Assembly (NCBI GenBank): GCA_900753975.1
Contig: CAAEBC010000026.1
Coordinates: 1-22,577 of the forward strand
Direction: 5' to 3'
Source: Clostridia bacterium
Lineage (GTDB): Bacteria; Bacillota; Clostridia; TANB77; UBA1234
Length of the DNA stretch: 22,577 nucleotides
Part shown: positions 7,223 to 15,018 of the stretch, in pieces
Numbering within the stretch: the first letter of the stretch is position 1
Layout: every line of letters starts with the position of its first letter
Notes under the pieces: generated by a model
What the model saw: the letters and a program-made list of their open reading frames with translations, nothing else
The model's database searches: none
What the model was told of the DNA's origin: nothing
Translations under genes and position numbers: made by a program

Positions 7223-9115
7223 GTGAGAGAAAAAAATGGAGTGTTATATGCGGTAACAGATGAAGACATTAATCCAGATGGAAGTTTTACCTTTCCAACT
7301 GGAATAACAGGTATTGCAGATCGCGCTTTTGAATATTGCTTAAGTTTAGAGCAAATAGAAATTCCAGAAGGAGTAACAAATATTGGTTTTGGAGCTTTTC
7401 AACACTGTAGTAACCTAAAGAGTATAAAAATTCCAGAAGGAATGACAAATATTGCTGACTATGCTTTTGCTAGTTGTGAAAATTTAGAGCAAATAGAAAT
7501 TCCAGAAGGAGTAACGAATATTGGTCGTGGAGCTTTTCAAGATTGTAGCAACCTAAAGAGTATAGAACTTCCAGAAGAAATGACCCAGATTGGTGATTAT
7601 GCTTTTGCTTATTGTGAAAGTCTAGAACAAGTGAAAATTTCAAACGGAGTAGCATGGGTTGGAGATTTTGCCTTTAGAGGTTGTAAAAGTTTAGAGGAAA
7701 TAGTAATTCCTGATTGTGAAAATGGTATCGGTTATAATGTTTTCAAAGAATGTATAAATTTAAAAAGGATAACTATTCCATGTATTAATTTTAGGAATTA
7801 TGGAATTGGAAGGTTTACATTGGATGGATTCATGTACGTTGAAGAAATGCCAGATAGACATTTCTTATTTTCAAAAGAACGAGTATATGAAGATTCGTTT
7901 GTATTAGCATTAGATAGTACGGATGCATTTAATTATTTTTATTTTGTTGGAATGCGTAATAGAGGTTATGATTTTTATGATATGTGTTCTTATTATGAAG
8001 ATGCTTATGGACCTATAAGATATGACGGATATGAGGACGAATACGGAGGTATAAATTGGGGTACTGATCCTCAATGGTTGAGATATGGATATATGCCAAA
8101 CGAATATATTGGTGTAAAATATCATCATACAGATATAACTCGTGAGCTCGTGAACGACTTTATAAAAGGTACACTTAGCATTAGAAATTCTGGAATAACA
8201 TATTCAAGAAATTATAATTCAAGTAATATGGATATGTTTTTATATAGAATGATGAGGTTAATTGGTGCAGAAGAAATTGAAAAAATGTTAAAAGTTAATG
8301 AAATTTCAGAAGAAGACCTAAGAACATATTTTGATTCTCAAAGTCAAATATATGAGAAGTATACGCAAAAGAAATTTGGGGTTGGCGGAATAGATGGACT
8401 TACTATAGGAATTGTAAAAGGACTAGATAAGAGATTAGGAACACTAAAGGAAAAAGAAAAATTTGAAATATATAAAAGAATTAACGGTTATTTAGCTCAA
8501 GAAGATTATACTGAATTTAATAAGATGCTTGAAGAAATTTACGGTAAAGAAAAGCTAAGTGAATTACAAGAAAATGTACGTAATAGAGTAATAGAAAATA
8601 TTGCAGATAAATTAAAAGTTAAGAATGAGAGATTGTCCCAAGAACTTCGTATACCAGAAGCACAATTAAATGTTGCTAAAAGAATTATGAAAAGATATAT
8701 CAAAGAAAATGGTAGTGTGAATATTGAAAATATAGAAAAATGGTTTAAAGAAAATACCGGGCATGGTACAGATTTTGCAGCTAACTGGATACAAACAAAA
8801 AAAGAAACTATTGTTAAATTAATAAATGAAAGTATAGCAGAAAATAAAGATATACTTTCAAACGAAAAAATGATTTTTGATATATTAAAACAAGGCAAAG
8901 AACATTTCCAAAGACCATGGATAAGAAATATAATAGGAACAGAAAATCAAGTAGAATTTACTAGAGAAGAGTTACAAAGACTATTTGGAGAATCGTATAT
9001 ATCAGCACATGAAAATGAGTATAAATCAAAATTGATATTAAAACCAGGAGTATCTCAAGAAGAATTTTATAAAGAAATAGAACGGAAAAAATATAAAAGG
9101 TGTCATTACTTATGA
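7223..9115 (+). CDS. Leucine-rich repeat (BspA/LRR_5-type) protein, N-terminal part of a frame-broken gene
   Basis: The 630-aa reading frame starts at GTG after GAGGGGGGAAG. Residues about 25-190 are LRR_5 units of 23 residues, with the pattern IEIPEGVTNIGFGAF, CSNLKSI. No signal peptide is present, so unlike surface BspA proteins it is probably cytoplasmic. Residues about 190-310 are rich in Tyr and Asp; residues 330-600 are helical and charged, not recognised. The frame ends shortly after an A6 run (9086-9091), where the reading jumps out of frame. If one A is removed, translation continues straight into the following frame (KNIKGVITYEQIEMMFGG) and gives one protein of about 1193 aa. It probably shares an operon with the ProA-like gene. 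Confidence 0.75.
   Translation: MREKNGVLYAVTDEDINPDGSFTFPTGITGIADRAFEYCLSLEQIEIPEGVTNIGFGAFQHCSNLKSIKIPEGMTNIADYAFASCENLEQIEIPEGVTNIGRGAFQDCSNLKSIELPEEMTQIGDYAFAYCESLEQVKISNGVAWVGDFAFRGCKSLEEIVIPDCENGIGYNVFKECINLKRITIPCINFRNYGIGRFTLDGFMYVEEMPDRHFLFSKERVYEDSFVLALDSTDAFNYFYFVGMRNRGYDFYDMCSYYEDAYGPIRYDGYEDEYGGINWGTDPQWLRYGYMPNEYIGVKYHHTDITRELVNDFIKGTLSIRNSGITYSRNYNSSNMDMFLYRMMRLIGAEEIEKMLKVNEISEEDLRTYFDSQSQIYEKYTQKKFGVGGIDGLTIGIVKGLDKRLGTLKEKEKFEIYKRINGYLAQEDYTEFNKMLEEIYGKEKLSELQENVRNRVIENIADKLKVKNERLSQELRIPEAQLNVAKRIMKRYIKENGSVNIENIEKWFKENTGHGTDFAANWIQTKKETIVKLINESIAENKDILSNEKMIFDILKQGKEHFQRPWIRNIIGTENQVEFTREELQRLFGESYISAHENEYKSKLILKPGVSQEEFYKEIERKKYKRCHYL
7348..7640 (+). repeat. 138-base tandem repeat encoding LRR pairs
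   Basis: The block beginning at TTAGAGCAAATAGAA recurs with an exact period of 138 bases (46 codons, two 23-residue LRR units) near 7346, 7484 and, more diverged, 7622. The first two copies are nearly identical over long stretches, which points to recent duplication inside the LRR domain. Confidence 0.8.
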
Positions 9116-9125
9116 ACAAATAGAA

Positions 9126-10805
9126 ATGATGTTTGGTGGAATAGATGTTGATTATTGTACGGAAGAGGAACTGAAAAATTTTAAAGAGTATTATAAAAAA
9201 TATAGAGATGAAATATTATCGAACATTAAAATTCAAGAAAAGCTACCAGGAATATTTTGGAAAGTAAAAGATGGAACGCAAATAGATAAGACACCGAGAG
9301 TATTAGCCATGGAACTAGAGGCTGCGGGTGGTAAAAGGTTTTCATATAATCCTCAATATGGTGATAGTGAATTAGCACAATCATTTGAATATGCTATAGG
9401 AACACCCGGAAAAGAGTCCCAAGAAAATTACTGGGAAAGCTATAAAGATATATACGCAAGAATGAAAGAAAGAGAGGTAACAACAATACCACCAGTTAGA
9501 GTTGGTACAATGGAGACTGGAAAATATTTTGGAAAAGTTTTGAGGCCAGATGACCCGTTAGCAATAGCTGTTGGCTCTATAACAGGATGTTGTCAGGAAT
9601 TTGGAAATGCTGGTGAACAGCCTATGCAACATTCTGTTAGAGGAAAAAACGGAGGAGTGTTTGCAGTTTTTGATGAAAAGGGCAATGTCGTTGCACAATC
9701 TTGGGTGTGGCGAATGGGAAGTAGACTTTGTTTTGATAATATTGAAATGTTGAAGGATGAAGAGGTAAATAAAACTCAAATATATGAAGTTTATAAAAAA
9801 GCTTCGGAAGATGCTGTAAAAATAGATGCAGATATGATGAATAAGCTTTTAAAAGATGGGAAAATAACTCCAGAGCAATATATGGAGCATTCTTTAAGAG
9901 AAGTTACAGTTGGAATGGGATGGGTAGATGGTGATTTATCAGAAATGTTACGAGAAAATCCTGAAGGTTCTATAGTTTCTGTAGATAGAAGTGATTATTC
10001 AGATGCTTCGAGGGAGACTAGAATACTGTTTGAACGAAGTGAAGACGATATAAGAAGAAATGCAGAAAGTGTAGGAAGTGACATTGATGAAGAAATTAAG
10101 CCTACAAATATTTATGAAAACACTGTACCTTATGGTTACAAAAAAATGGATGAAATAGAGTTTATAAGTTCTGAATACATAGGAAGAAAGCTGGAAGAGA
10201 TAAAAGAGATAGAAAGAATAGCTTTTGTTGATAATCAACAAGTTTTACAAGATTGCAATAGTGTCCAGGATATATCTGAAAAATATGAAATACCAGTAGA
10301 AAATTTAAGATTAGTAACTAATAGAGATTCTACTTTTTACATGATATACGGAGATAAAGATGAAAATACAGTATACATAGCAGATTTAGCAATGTTAAAT
10401 GGTATAAATTCACAAAACCGTGCAACAGCAAAAAGTGAGTTAGCAGATAATGACCCTAGAAAAAGAGGAGATTTATTAGTAACAAGTGTTGAAGCACTAA
10501 TGGGAAGTTATCAAGTGCTACTAGATGCTGCTAAAAGAGGAAAAGGTATAGAAACAGATGCAACGAATAACACATCTTTAATAAATTTACAAAACATGGA
10601 GAAGAATGGACTTATAGTTGTTCGAGAAGAGGAAAAATATAATGATGGGGTAGATAAAACAAAAATAACTTTTGATGTAAATGTAGATGAAATGCAAGAG
10701 GCTTTAGAAAAACTATCTGAAAAATTAAATAGAAAACAGGAGAAAATGGTGACATATCAGCCACTTTCGGATACAGATAAAGAAAGTAGTGATATGGAGA
10801 TATAG
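9126..10805 (+). CDS. C-terminal part of the frame-broken LRR protein; unrecognised domain
   Basis: From the first ATG this frame gives 559 aa, but there is no SD before it and the frame stays open upstream through VITYEQIE, so it is best read as the C-terminal part of the gene at 7223, separated by a one-base shift in an A6 run. The central region (about 120-200) is distinctive: a DPLAIAVGSITGCCQEFGNA segment, then GVFAVFDEKGNVVAQSWVWR and LCFDNIEM. Its pattern of paired cysteines, a beta-hairpin and an aromatic/arginine strand recalls PcfJ-like domains only loosely. The C-terminal third contains ISEKYEIPVENLRLV and an acidic end. Downstream re-initiation after the upstream stop (10-base gap) is possible. 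Function is unknown. Confidence 0.65.
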   Translation: MMFGGIDVDYCTEEELKNFKEYYKKYRDEILSNIKIQEKLPGIFWKVKDGTQIDKTPRVLAMELEAAGGKRFSYNPQYGDSELAQSFEYAIGTPGKESQENYWESYKDIYARMKEREVTTIPPVRVGTMETGKYFGKVLRPDDPLAIAVGSITGCCQEFGNAGEQPMQHSVRGKNGGVFAVFDEKGNVVAQSWVWRMGSRLCFDNIEMLKDEEVNKTQIYEVYKKASEDAVKIDADMMNKLLKDGKITPEQYMEHSLREVTVGMGWVDGDLSEMLRENPEGSIVSVDRSDYSDASRETRILFERSEDDIRRNAESVGSDIDEEIKPTNIYENTVPYGYKKMDEIEFISSEYIGRKLEEIKEIERIAFVDNQQVLQDCNSVQDISEKYEIPVENLRLVTNRDSTFYMIYGDKDENTVYIADLAMLNGINSQNRATAKSELADNDPRKRGDLLVTSVEALMGSYQVLLDAAKRGKGIETDATNNTSLINLQNMEKNGLIVVREEEKYNDGVDKTKITFDVNVDEMQEALEKLSEKLNRKQEKMVTYQPLSDTDKESSDMEI

Positions 10806-10829
10806 CTAATTTGAAATTACATTTTTCGA

Positions 10830-10858
10830 TTGACGTTGACTCTGAAAAAATATATAAT
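10830..10858 (+). promoter_or_regulatory. Promoter of the Ca2+ ATPase gene
   Basis: TTGACG (10830-10835) and TATAAT (10853-10858) are 17 bases apart, near consensus, about 34 bases before the start codon. The ATPase is thus transcribed on its own. Confidence 0.75.
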
Positions 10859-10891
10859 TTTTAGGTAATAAATTTAAAAGGAGGGTCTTAG

Positions 10892-13582
10892 ATGAACCAA
10901 GAAAAGTGGTTTTCAAAGTCTGGTGAAGATGTTGCTAAGTTTTTCGAAACAGATATGATAAAAGGATTATCATCTGAGCAAGTTGAAGAAAAACGTAGTG
11001 TGTATGGAACAAATGAAATTGTTTCAAAAAACAAGAAATCGATTGCTAAAATGATTTTAGAGCAATTTCAAGATTTTATGATTATTATCTTGATTATTGC
11101 AGCAGTGATTTCTGGTATTGTGGGTCAAAGTAATGGTGAGGGTTTTACTGACTCAATAATAATTTTAGTAATAGTTATTTTAAATGCTGTAATAGGAGTT
11201 ATTCAAGAACTTAAGGCTCAAAAGTCTTTAGAGTCTTTAAAAAACCTAAGTGCTCCTCATTCTAAAGTTATAAGAGATGGCAAGCTTCAAGATTTAGAGT
11301 CTAAATATTTGGTACCTGGTGATATAGTCGTTTTAGAAACAGGTGACTATGTGCCAGCTGACTTGAGACTTATAGAAGCTGTTAATTTAAAAACGCAAGA
11401 AGCTGCATTAACAGGAGAATCTTTACCAGTTGAAAAAACTACTGAAAAGATAGATAAAGAGGATATAGGTATTGGTGATAGATTAAATCAAGCTTTTTCA
11501 TCAAGCTTAGTTACTTATGGTAGAGGAAAGGGTATTGTTGTTTCAATAGGTATGCAGACAGAAGTTGGAAAAATAGCTACTATGTTAGATAGTGTTGATG
11601 ATAGTGAAACTCCTCTTAGCAGAAGACTTGAAGCTTTAGGAAAAACTTTAGGAATTGCTGCACTTGTTATTTGTCTTGTGATATTTGCTGTTGGTTCTTT
11701 TGTGCATGGAAGAGAGATTTTTGAGATGTTTATGACAGCAGTTAGCTTAGCTGTTGCTGCTATTCCAGAAGGATTGCCTGCAATATCAACTATAGTTCTT
11801 TCTATTGGTGTTCAAAGAATGGTAAAAAGAAATGCTATAATTCGTACATTGCCATCTGTTGAAACACTTGGTAGTGCTACAGTTATATGTTCAGACAAAA
11901 CAGGTACTTTGACTCAAAATAAAATGACTGTTGAAAAGATTTTTTATAACAATGAAATCTTTGGAGTGGAAGAAAAGAAATATAACGTGGATGATCATTT
12001 AAGACTTCTAATGAATTCGATGATACTTTGTAACGATACTAAAGTTACTAAAGATGGAGAAGAATTTAAACTTGCCGGTGATCCAACTGAAACAGCACTT
12101 GTTGATTTGGGAATTAAATTAAATATGCTAAAAACTACTATGGATGATGAAAATCCAAGAGTAGAGGAGATTCCATTTGATTCTGAAAGAAAGCTTATGA
12201 GTACAGTTAATAATACAAATCAAGGTTTGTTTGTGTACACAAAAGGTGGAGTTGATGAGATATTATCAAAATGTAGCAAGATATATTTAGATAACCAAGA
12301 AATGGCTTTAAGTGCAGAAAACATTAACTATATTAAGCAAGTTAATGAAGAGATGGCTAAGGGTGCACTTCGTGTGCTTGCAATGGCATATAAGAGAGTT
12401 GATAAAGTTCCTACGCGTAATGAAATGAATAACTTAGAAAGCGAATTAGTTTATATTGGTATGGTTGGTATGATAGACCCTGCTAGACCTGAAGCTAAAG
12501 AAGCTGTTGAAAAATGTAAAACAGCTGGTATTAAACCAGTAATGATAACAGGTGACCACAAAGTTACAGCTATGGCTATTGCAAAAGATATTGGAATCTT
12601 AGAAAATGAGTCAGAAGCTATTACTGGTAGTGAACTTGAAAAAATGCCACAAGAAGAATTAGAAAAGAATGTAAAAAATTATTCTGTTTATGCTAGAGTT
12701 TCTCCAGAACATAAAGTTAGAATTGTAAAAGCATGGCAATCACAAGGCGAAGTTGTTGCTATGACTGGTGATGGTGTAAATGATGCTCCAGCACTTAAAA
12801 CTGCAGACATTGGTGCTGCTATGGGAATAGTTGGTACAGATGTTGCAAAAGAAGCTGCTGATGTTGTTTTAACAGACGATAACTTTGCTACTATCGTTTC
12901 AGCTGTTGAAGAAGGTAGAAGAATATATGATAATATTTTAAAAGCAGTTCAATATTTGCTTTCATCAAATATTGGTGAGATAATTGTTTTATTTGTTGCT
13001 ACTATGTTTGGTTGGCTTGCAGAGCCACTTTTACCAATTCACATTTTATGGATTAACTTAGTTACAGATAGTTTGCCAGCACTTGCTTTAAGTGTTGATC
13101 CAGCAGAAAAAGATATAATGAAGAGAAAAGCTAGAAAAGATAAAAACATTTTCTCTAAAGGCATGACATTTAGAGTTATTTACCAAGGAATTATGGTTGG
13201 CATTTTGACATTGCTTGCTTTCTGTATAGGATGTAGATTTGATTTTGCATCACTTGCAAATCCAGAAGTAGCTATGACTGCACAAACTATGGCTTTTGCA
13301 GTACTTGCTATGTCAGAGTTGGTTCATGCGTATAATGTACGTTCGAATAAAGAATCTATATTTAAGATTAAATTAAAAACTAATATGGTTTTAGTTTTAG
13401 CTACACTGGTTTCATTATTACTTATGGTAGTTGTGCTTGGAGTTCCAGTTTTACAAGGTATGTTCGAAGTTACAGAATTATCAATTACAAATTGGGCTTG
13501 GGTAATATTACTTTCTCTTGCACCACTTACAATTGTTGAAATTTTGAAATTATTTAAGATTAATACATTAAAAGATGAATAA
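10892..13582 (+). CDS. Calcium-transporting P-type ATPase (P2A, SERCA-like)
   Basis: The 896-aa pump has all P-type hallmarks in order. These are an N-terminal cation-ATPase segment, the actuator TGES loop (174-177), the M4 PEGLP motif (292-296, with E293 as ion ligand), phosphorylation-site DKTGTLT (D335), a nucleotide domain with FTYKGG-like VYTKGGVDEI, MVGMIDPARPEA, and the hinge TGDGVNDAPAL (from 625). The M5 stretch SSNIGEIIVLF and M6 stretch NLVTDSLPALALSVDPAE match SERCA-type calcium pumps, so Ca2+ export (or Mn2+) is the likely task. The length is typical for bacterial PacL/YloB-type pumps. The SD AAGGAGGG is well placed. It has its own promoter and a terminator shared with the convergent gene. 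Confidence 0.93.
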   Translation: MNQEKWFSKSGEDVAKFFETDMIKGLSSEQVEEKRSVYGTNEIVSKNKKSIAKMILEQFQDFMIIILIIAAVISGIVGQSNGEGFTDSIIILVIVILNAVIGVIQELKAQKSLESLKNLSAPHSKVIRDGKLQDLESKYLVPGDIVVLETGDYVPADLRLIEAVNLKTQEAALTGESLPVEKTTEKIDKEDIGIGDRLNQAFSSSLVTYGRGKGIVVSIGMQTEVGKIATMLDSVDDSETPLSRRLEALGKTLGIAALVICLVIFAVGSFVHGREIFEMFMTAVSLAVAAIPEGLPAISTIVLSIGVQRMVKRNAIIRTLPSVETLGSATVICSDKTGTLTQNKMTVEKIFYNNEIFGVEEKKYNVDDHLRLLMNSMILCNDTKVTKDGEEFKLAGDPTETALVDLGIKLNMLKTTMDDENPRVEEIPFDSERKLMSTVNNTNQGLFVYTKGGVDEILSKCSKIYLDNQEMALSAENINYIKQVNEEMAKGALRVLAMAYKRVDKVPTRNEMNNLESELVYIGMVGMIDPARPEAKEAVEKCKTAGIKPVMITGDHKVTAMAIAKDIGILENESEAITGSELEKMPQEELEKNVKNYSVYARVSPEHKVRIVKAWQSQGEVVAMTGDGVNDAPALKTADIGAAMGIVGTDVAKEAADVVLTDDNFATIVSAVEEGRRIYDNILKAVQYLLSSNIGEIIVLFVATMFGWLAEPLLPIHILWINLVTDSLPALALSVDPAEKDIMKRKARKDKNIFSKGMTFRVIYQGIMVGILTLLAFCIGCRFDFASLANPEVAMTAQTMAFAVLAMSELVHAYNVRSNKESIFKIKLKTNMVLVLATLVSLLLMVVVLGVPVLQGMFEVTELSITNWAWVILLSLAPLTIVEILKLFKINTLKDE

Positions 13583-13593
13583 AAAATGAAAAT

Positions 13594-13625
13594 AAAAGGC
13601 TATCCAAAAAAGAGGATAGCCTTTT
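13594..13625. terminator. Bidirectional terminator between convergent genes
   Basis: AAAAGGCTATCC (13594-13605) pairs perfectly with GGATAGCCTTTT (13614-13625) around an 8-base loop. The A-run on one side and T-run on the other serve both the ATPase and the minus-strand gene. Confidence 0.88.
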
Positions 13626-13629
13626 ATAA

Positions 13630-13983
13630 TTAGTCTAAGAGTTCATTTTCAACTTCCAAAATTGCTTTTGAAAGACTTTGAAGTGTTGAGTAGAAATTAC
13701 AGAAATCAAGCAAATCAGTTACCTTATAGGACTGCCAATCTATGAAGTCTTGATACAATTCCCGGTCTATGAAGTGACTCAAGATGTGCTGATCAGACAA
13801 GGCAGTGGTAGTATTGAGAGTAGAGATGCAGTTGTTTGCCTCTTCAATAATTTTTGGAACATCACAGTTAGGAATTACTTCTTCAAACTTTGACAGTACA
13901 TCGGAAAGCCACTTCCAAACTAAACTGGAAACTTCTTTGTATTCTAAAATCTCGTTCAGGTTATAACTGTCGGGTGATTTCAT
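13630..13983 (-). CDS. Hypothetical helical protein (117 aa)
   Basis: I do not recognise this protein. It is acidic, lacks membrane segments and signal peptide, and looks all-helical, with WKWLSDVLSKFEEV and hydrophobic heptad-like spacing. It is a believable gene because a perfect SD (TAAGGAGGT) sits at normal distance from the ATG, a consensus promoter lies upstream and a terminator downstream. Base composition is visibly less AT-rich than that of the ATPase beside it, suggesting an accessory or acquired gene. It stands alone, next to the tRNA pair. Confidence 0.7.
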   Translation of the reverse strand: MKSPDSYNLNEILEYKEVSSLVWKWLSDVLSKFEEVIPNCDVPKIIEEANNCISTLNTTTALSDQHILSHFIDRELYQDFIDWQSYKVTDLLDFCNFYSTLQSLSKAILEVENELLD

Positions 13984-14039
13984 AAAAGATACCTCCTTAT
14001 ACTAAGTCGGTTATTCGAAACATCTGTGCCAACACTTGC

Positions 14040-14068
14040 ATTATACCATGGTTTTTATGATATTGCAA
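14040..14068 (-). promoter_or_regulatory. Promoter of the 117-aa orphan gene
   Basis: On the minus strand TTGCAA (14063-14068) and TATAAT (14040-14045) are 17 bases apart, about 57 bases before the start codon. Confidence 0.7.
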
Positions 14069-14135
14069 TTCTTTGTGAATATTATTTGAACACTAATGAA
14101 GTATAAGACAAAATTATTTTTTTTTGAAAAAAGTC

Positions 14136-14164
14136 TTGAAAAGAAAAACAAACTATGCTAATAT
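14136..14164 (+). promoter_or_regulatory. Promoter of the tRNA-Pro/tRNA-Leu unit
   Basis: TTGAAA (14136-14141), 17 bases, then TAATAT (14159-14164) with an extended TGC before it. It lies about 30 bases before the first tRNA. Confidence 0.6.
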
Positions 14165-14192
14165 ATATCTTGCATGTGAAAAATATGCAAAT

Positions 14193-14268
14193 CGGGGTGT
14201 GGCTCAGCTGGTAGAGTACGTGGTTTGGGACCATGGGGCCGGAGGTTCGAGTCCTCTCACCCCGACCA
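14193..14268 (+). tRNA. tRNA-Pro (anticodon TGG)
   Basis: The 76-base tRNA has acceptor arms CGGGGTG and CACCCCG, a D-arm with GGCTCAGCTGGTAGAGT, anticodon loop TTTGGGA giving TGG, a T-arm with GGTTCGAGTCC, and an encoded CCA. It is two bases from the next tRNA and cotranscribed with it. Confidence 0.95.
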
Positions 14269-14270
14269 AC

Positions 14271-14354
14271 GCGGGTGTGGCGGAACTGGCAGACGCGCTA
14301 GACTTAGGATCTAGTGTCTTCGACGTGGGGGTTCAAGTCCTCTCACCCGCACCA
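14271..14354 (+). tRNA. tRNA-Leu (anticodon TAG)
   Basis: The 84-base class II tRNA has acceptor arms GCGGGTG and CACCCGC. The anticodon loop CTTAGGA reads TAG, and a long variable arm (TGTCTTCGACGT region) is present. T-arm GGTTCAAGTCC and an encoded CCA complete it. Confidence 0.95.
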
Positions 14355-14355
14355 T

Positions 14356-14400
14356 AATAAGCCGTTTTAGATGTTAAAGTCTGAAACGGCTTATTGTTTT
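14356..14400 (+). terminator. Terminator of the tRNA unit
   Basis: AATAAGCCGTTT (14356-14367) pairs perfectly with AAACGGCTTATT (14384-14395), followed by a T-rich tail. It begins directly after the tRNA-Leu CCA. Confidence 0.88.
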
Positions 14401-14415
14401 ATTTTTAGTATATCA

Positions 14416-14448
14416 AAAAGAGGCTGAATATAAATTCTAGTCTCTTTT
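14416..14448 (+). terminator. Second terminator-like hairpin after the tRNA unit
   Basis: AAAAGAGGCT (14416-14425) pairs with AGTCTCTTTT (14439-14448, one G-U), with an inner GAAT/ATTC. It is a backup terminator or a relic of one. Confidence 0.5.
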
Positions 14449-14468
14449 GCATAATTTATACCAATATT

Positions 14469-14912
14469 TTAGTTTTACGATTTTTGCCATTGCACAATTA
14501 TATTGTTGAAATGAGAAATAGATTTACCTAAATTGCAGGTAGTAGGAGATTGCTTTTTTCTTTCAAATAAAGTGGCAACAAGTGTAAGCTTGCCGGAATT
14601 GCAAGTAGCAGGACACAGTTTTTTATTATTCAATAAATCGGCAACAAGAGTAAATTTACCTAAATTACAACAAGTGGAAGGTAGTAGATTTTTGCCAAAC
14701 AACACATCAATAGTAGAATTAAACTTACCTCAAATGCCTGAACTTGAACATAAAATTGCAAGTAGAAATCAAGGTGGAAAAAGACAATAACATCTGCAGA
14801 TATATCAAGATTAGATAGAAAAAATTTGTTAACAAGGATAGAAATACAAATTGTCAGCAAAATGATGGAAAAATTGAATAAAAATGTTTCGAAACAAAAG
14901 GATGATAGATGA
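14469..14912 (+). pseudogene. Decayed fragment of a leucine-rich repeat protein
   Basis: LRR units of 22-23 residues are readable but split between frames. 14469-14513 gives FLPLHNYIVEM. A shifted frame (14515-14790) continues as IDLPKLQVVGDCFF, LPELQVAGHS, LPKLQQVEGSRFLPNNTSIV and LPQMPEL, where FLPNNTSIVEL echoes the first fragment. A third frame runs open to a stop at 14910-14912 with SADISRLDRKNLLTRI, which would be the C-terminus. No start or SD precedes it. At least two frameshifts and loss of the 5' end make this a pseudogene. It differs in repeat sequence from the LRR gene at 7223. The rest of the 14355-15018 gap holds only terminators and the next gene's promoter. Confidence 0.65.
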
Positions 14913-14926
14913 ATATTATTTTTTTA

Positions 14927-14955
14927 TTGATTTCTTTTATGTGTAATGATATAAT
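14927..14955 (+). promoter_or_regulatory. Promoter of the metallophosphoesterase gene
   Basis: TTGATT (14927-14932) and TATAAT (14950-14955) are 17 bases apart. The leader behind it carries an unused SD-like AAGGAGGT (14965-14972) about 45 bases before the start codon. Confidence 0.7.
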
Positions 14956-15018
14956 TTGCCACATAAGGAGGTACTTAACTGGTTATCACTTCAATAATTT
15001 GGAGGTGGATCAAATTTT

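Noticed and set aside
7300..7790. CRISPR-like or non-coding repeat array
   Set aside because: The period of 138 bases is in frame, and the copies translate to LRR units; there are no spacer-like unique segments.
8539..8898. 119-aa minus-strand open frame, and similar antisense frames over feoB, ruvB and the hydrolase
   Set aside because: They are antisense shadows of well-supported coding regions, without SD or recognisable protein features.
9080..9130. Programmed -1 ribosomal frameshift at the A6 run
   Set aside because: The downstream frame is reached by +1 (or loss of one A), not -1, so the usual A-rich slippery site cannot explain it.
14124..14357. 77-aa open frame on the plus strand
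   Set aside because: It lies over the tRNA-Pro and tRNA-Leu genes and has no SD; the tRNA structures explain the sequence.
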